Position numbers and translations under genes: made by a program. Shown piece by piece: positions 7,721 through 10,572 of a stretch of 10,572 nucleotides of DNA (its first letter is position 1; each line of letters starts with the position of its first letter). The notes under the pieces were generated by a model that saw only the letters and a list, made by a program, of their open reading frames with translations, had not been told where the DNA came from and did not search any database. Origin of the DNA: Podila epigama (Eukaryota > Mortierellomycota > Mortierellomycetes > Mortierellales > Mortierellaceae); contig JAAAVE010001064.1 in NCBI GenBank assembly GCA_015679605.1, forward strand, positions 1 through 10,572, written 5' to 3'.

Positions 7721-7756
7721 CATGTACAACAAACAGAAGCATGTTTGTTGTACATG
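7721..7756. repeat. 15-bp perfect inverted repeat with 6-nt loop
   Basis: CATGTACAACAAACA (7721-7735), loop GAAGCA (7736-7741), TGTTTGTTGTACATG (7742-7756); all 15 pairs are Watson-Crick. On the minus strand it is followed at once by TTTTTT and a further T/A-rich stretch (7685-7720). A weaker hairpin, AATGC/GCATT around A5, lies at 7772-7786. Confidence 0.8.
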
Positions 7757-8460
7757 ATCCAATTGAGTCTGAATGCAAAAAGCATTTGACAAAAAAGTGC
7801 GCATTGACAAAAAAAACCGTAGAAGCATCTGAAAGTGGTTGTGCAAAATGAACAATACTCCAAACCACATTCACATTCACATTCACTCGCTTGCATATTT
7901 ACGATGTACACCTCTACACACAACTATCCATGCACCTACACACTCACACCTTCACCTACACACCTACACCTCGTCATCTTCATCCTCATCCTATCTTCCT
8001 CGACAAGTAAAAACGGAATCACTTTCGCCGATCCCCCTTTGGCCCCCTTCCCATCTCTCTCTCTCTCTCTTTCTCTCCCCCTTACGAGTATCAACTCTCT
8101 GGATGAATACAATTGACTCTTCTTTTTCTCCCTGCAGTCAATCCCTCACTTATTGATTCATCCATCCATCCATTCACTCACTCACTCAAAGGATCATCCT
8201 GCGGAATAGTATCTCCATCTCTGCACCTTCTCCACATTCTCTCCACATTCTCACACCCACACTTACACACTCACACATACACACGTACACACGCACTCAA
8301 ACATTCACTTGCACTCACTCTCATTCACTCGCTCGTCGCGTCTCTTCTCGGCTCGGCACATCATGACACGACACACACCTCAATACAACACGACACGACA
8401 TGACACTGAAAGAATAAGACTCGACGCGCTACTACTCTATTATTACCAACTAATAATGGC

Positions 8461-8488
8461 TCGAACTCGACTCGACTCGACTCGACTG
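8461..8488. repeat. CTCGA pentamer repeat
   Basis: Four or five tandem CTCGA units. A looser ACGAC/ACACG series lies nearby at 8366-8404. Simple repeat; no function is assigned. Confidence 0.6.
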
Positions 8489-9117
8489 TTTGTCATACAT
8501 TGCCCCACTCCTCCACATCCACCCCTTCTTACCTTCCTTTCTTTCTTCCTGTTCTCCCTCTCTCTGTCTCTCTCTCAGTTCCCTCCCTAATCTAACCTCA
8601 CCTTTGTCTTGTCTCGTCTTAGTCAATAGGCGTGGATAATCCATGCTTTCCCAACAACGTCCCTTGCCTTTCACTAACACCCTCCTTCTTTTCTTTCTCC
8701 TCTTTGTAACAAACAGCACATTCAAAATGCCGCAACCAAAATAATACATCAGAGATCGACAAAAAATAAAAAAAAATAAAAAGGAACGTTCGGAATGTCA
8801 TTCCAAAGGGGGGAGGAGGAGATAGAGGTCGATCTGATCCTTTTCTATCGTACTCGGCACTCTCGACTCTACTGTCTTCATGTCCCTCCTTTTGTCCCCC
8901 TTCCTTTTTTCAAATGCACGCCTTTTTTTTTTCTTTTTTTTTTTTATTTTCGTTTTTTTTTTTCGTTATTTCATTCTTTCTTCCTTTTTCGCATTTCGCC
9001 AAAACAAACAAACAAAAAATAGTCTTACTGTTTGTCGCGTTTTCTATTTGGACTGTTTCCATTTCCCAAAGAGTTGTGGAGTGTCGTCTCCGTCTTTCAT
9101 TTCTCTCTTGGGTCAAC

Positions 9118-9134
9118 ATAGTTATAATAACTAT
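9118..9134. repeat. 17-bp near-perfect palindrome
   Basis: ATAGTTAT, one central A, ATAACTAT: 8-bp arms around a single base. It lies about 230 bp beyond the stop codon of the coiled-coil gene. Confidence 0.55.
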
Positions 9135-9252
9135 TCCCACTCTTGTGTTCACAAGTAAAATGAGTAAAAGTACTAGAGATACTACTATTCGAGAATGACT
9201 TGCTAGTCAGGAACTCTTAACAAAATTGGCCGTGAAAAAGAAAAAGAAAAAA

Positions 9253-9272
9253 AACACAACACAACACAACAC
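9253..9272. repeat. AACAC pentanucleotide microsatellite
   Basis: About four tandem ACAAC/AACAC units next to an A/G-rich tract. It belongs to the same pentamer class as 2222-2271 and 2985-3021, and as 7470-7489 on the opposite strand. Confidence 0.7.
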
Positions 9273-9360
9273 ATCTAGCCAGGAAAAATGGTCTTTATAT
9301 AGCAACTAGTCTGGCCAGAGGGAAACAAACTTGCCATGAATAATGAATAACGAATAACAA

Positions 9361-10346
9361 CTAGGTCGAACACTTGGCTTGGTAGGCGGGTGGCGCAACA
9401 TCATGATCATCACGGACTGCAGGGTACCCTTGAGACTGAGACTGCTGCTGCTGCTGTTGCTGTTGCTGTTGCTGCATCAGGACTTGCTCTTGCAACAATC
9501 TCAATTGACGTACCTCTTCCTCCAATGCCCGTGTTCGCTCAGCTGCCTCTTGTTGAGCCTGTTGCTGTCGTTTAAACGACACCGCCGCAACCTCCTCCAG
9601 AATACGTTGACGTACTTGAATGCGTGGCATATGAATCTCCAGTTTCTCGGCCGCATAATCCATCCACTCCTTGATCTCGTCATCGTCCTTGGCATTACCC
9701 GTGGTCAAAATCCCAATATGAGCATTCGTGTACCCAAAGTGTTGGTTCGAAGACGATCCTTGTGGCGGGAACTGGAACGTTGACGTCGTAGTGAATGGTG
9801 TAGAGTGTGCTGTCGAGGAGGATGACGAAGATGACGAAGATGAGGATGAGGATGAGGATGATGGCGACGACGACGATAAATACTTGGAAAACATCGAGAA
9901 TGGTCTGCTCCCAACTTTGGTAGATGACCCATGCTTGCTATCACTCGGTCGAGATTTGCTATCACTCGATCCAGACTTGCTGTCACTCGGTCCAGCCTGG
10001 TGATCCGAAAACGATGGAACCACTTGCGAATCCACAGGATGACGGGCTTTGATATCCACAATAATATCTCGGACAAGGTCAATCACAGACTGGATATGGA
10101 CTTGACTCGCCTGATCCTTCACATGTCGATATTCATCTTTAGCCTCCTTGTCTGCTTTATCCTTTCGAGCCTTGGTCTCGGCTCGTTCTCGTTCTGCCTG
10201 CTTCTCGGCCTCACGACGGAGGGATGCACATTTCTTGTCTGCCTCACGGACAACAGTCTTGTACTCTTGTTCTGCTTGCTTAAGGCTGCCCTCACCGTCT
10301 GTTGTCTTTCCAGAGTCTGTCCTACCGTGTTGAATAAAGGTGCCAT
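9361..10346 (-). CDS. Coiled-coil Ser/Gln-rich protein with C-terminal PPAY motif; 5' end unresolved
   Basis: The clear body of the gene runs from about 10290 to the TAG at 9363-9361, roughly 305 codons. In order it shows a Lys/Glu/Arg/Ala-rich segment typical of a charged coiled coil (about 10280-10120); a segment reading SVIDLVRDIIVDIKARHP; three 7-residue SDSK-type repeats; a run of about 17 Ser (9815-9865); a second coiled coil with EEVRQLRLLQEQ; a run of 11 Gln; and a tail with PPAY followed by QAKCST. PPxY is the ligand of WW domains, for example in Rsp5/NEDD4-type ubiquitin ligases; a role here is inference. The first ATG in the region is at 10346 (MAPLFNT, A at -3, G at +4), but it is not in the frame of the body. 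A 47-nt intron (10325-10279, GTAGGA to CTTAAG) would join them in phase 0, yet I see no branch site. The body frame is also open upstream to the window edge with no ATG. Family unknown. Confidence 0.7.
9933..9995 (-). repeat. 21-bp tandem repeat, three copies, coding
   Basis: Units at 9933-9953, 9954-9974 and 9975-9995 share the plus-strand core TTGCTATCACTCG with few changes. They encode three 7-residue repeats of the form (G/R)(P/S)SDSK(S/H) in the Ser-rich linker of the coiled-coil protein. The frame is kept, which suggests recent in-frame duplication. Confidence 0.8.
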
Positions 10347-10572
10347 TCTCTGTCTGGGGGTCAAAGTAGCGTGTTTTTTTTTTATAAATGTGTATGATGT
10401 GTGTGATGGAGTATGATTGAGTACAAAGAACAAGAGGAGTAACAATAAAAAAGTAGAAGTAGAAGCAGAAAAATGTAAAGTAGAAAAGTAGGGAAAAAAA
10501 AAAAAGCAATTGCGTGTTGTCAAGAAAAAGGAAAAAGATAGAGATAGAAAGATGGATATGGAGAGGGAGATA
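10347..10572 (-). promoter_or_regulatory. Upstream region of the coiled-coil gene
   Basis: On the minus strand this stretch is pyrimidine-rich (10572 to about 10430), then CA-rich, then TATAAA followed by an A run (10386-10372), and it contains no ATG. TATAAA lies about 40 bases before the ATG at 10346; it may be a TATA box or just an A-rich leader. CCCCCAG ending at 10354, with TTTGAC just before it, could be a splice acceptor that opens directly into the frame of the gene body; in that case the true first exon is beyond the window. Confidence 0.5.

Larger units (their letters stand above)
7378..9360. other. Intergenic CT/CA-rich region between the two protein genes
   Basis: No supportable coding gene. 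On the plus strand, 7558-7625 and 7865-8600 are built of CA, TC, CACT and CATTCA units, and 8870-8990 is T-rich. This composition resembles a fungal 5' leader on the plus strand. Splice-like signals occur: a CAAGTAAAA donor near 8006 with CCCTGCAG ending at 8135, and CTAACC followed by a pyrimidine tract and TTAG near 8593-8622. No ATG leads into a convincing frame: candidates give Thr/His/Ser or Phe repeats, and the gene downstream lies on the other strand. Best description: untranslated or untranscribed spacer, possibly with a non-coding divergent transcript. Confidence 0.45.

Noticed and set aside
10258-10346. Programmed -1 ribosomal frameshift to join MAPLFNT to the coiled-coil frame
   Set aside because: No X-XXY-YYZ slippery heptamer in the right phase and no clear downstream pseudoknot. 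Splicing, an upstream exon or a sequence error are simpler.
10347-10509. N-terminal hydrophobic segment (Phe/Leu-rich) of the coiled-coil protein as a signal anchor
   Set aside because: The frame begins with TTG, not ATG, and the hydrophobic residues come from a CT-rich leader, so it is unlikely to be translated.

Overview
The window looks like nuclear DNA of a filamentous, probably early-diverging fungus; Mortierellomycota or Mucoromycota is my best guess, not proven. Support: a Pol III tRNA gene with no encoded CCA, a short GT-AG intron with a CTAAC branch site, CT/CA-rich leaders before ATG codons, many long A/T homopolymer runs, and proteins full of Gln, His and Ser runs encoded by microsatellites. 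Gene density is low: one partial tRNA gene and two protein genes.

Layout. 1-49 is the 3' part of a tRNA gene, most likely tRNA-Leu(CAA), with a T-run terminator. 54-3651 is about 3.6 kb of AT-rich, homopolymer-rich sequence with no gene I can defend; it holds a diverged 37-bp direct duplication, a CAA/CAT microsatellite, a hairpin abutting T20, a perfect 16-bp palindrome, CACAA-type repeats and a GC-rich patch with a hairpin. 3652-6777 (minus) is the main gene: a two-exon gene for a 989-aa protein with a disordered His/Gln/Ser/Pro-rich N-terminal two thirds and eleven tandem C2H2-type zinc fingers at the C-terminus. The last two fingers sit on a separate exon, so the long open frame of exon 1 alone gives a truncated protein.

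6778-7330 is the leader and probable promoter of that gene, with a polypurine (plus strand) tract and an 8-bp tandem repeat. 7331-9360 is non-coding by my reading: CT/CA-rich, with simple repeats and a striking 15-bp perfect inverted repeat at 7721-7756. 9361-10346 (minus) encodes a coiled-coil, Ser/Gln-rich protein of about 310 aa ending in a PPAY motif; its 5' end is unresolved because the first ATG is in a different frame from the body. 10347-10572 is its CT-rich upstream region.

The two protein genes are on the same strand and about 2.6 kb apart. Nothing in the sequence ties them into one pathway. The zinc-finger protein is probably a nuclear regulator. The coiled-coil protein has no recognised family. 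I found no convincing novel multi-gene system, no mobile-element proteins and no CRISPR array.
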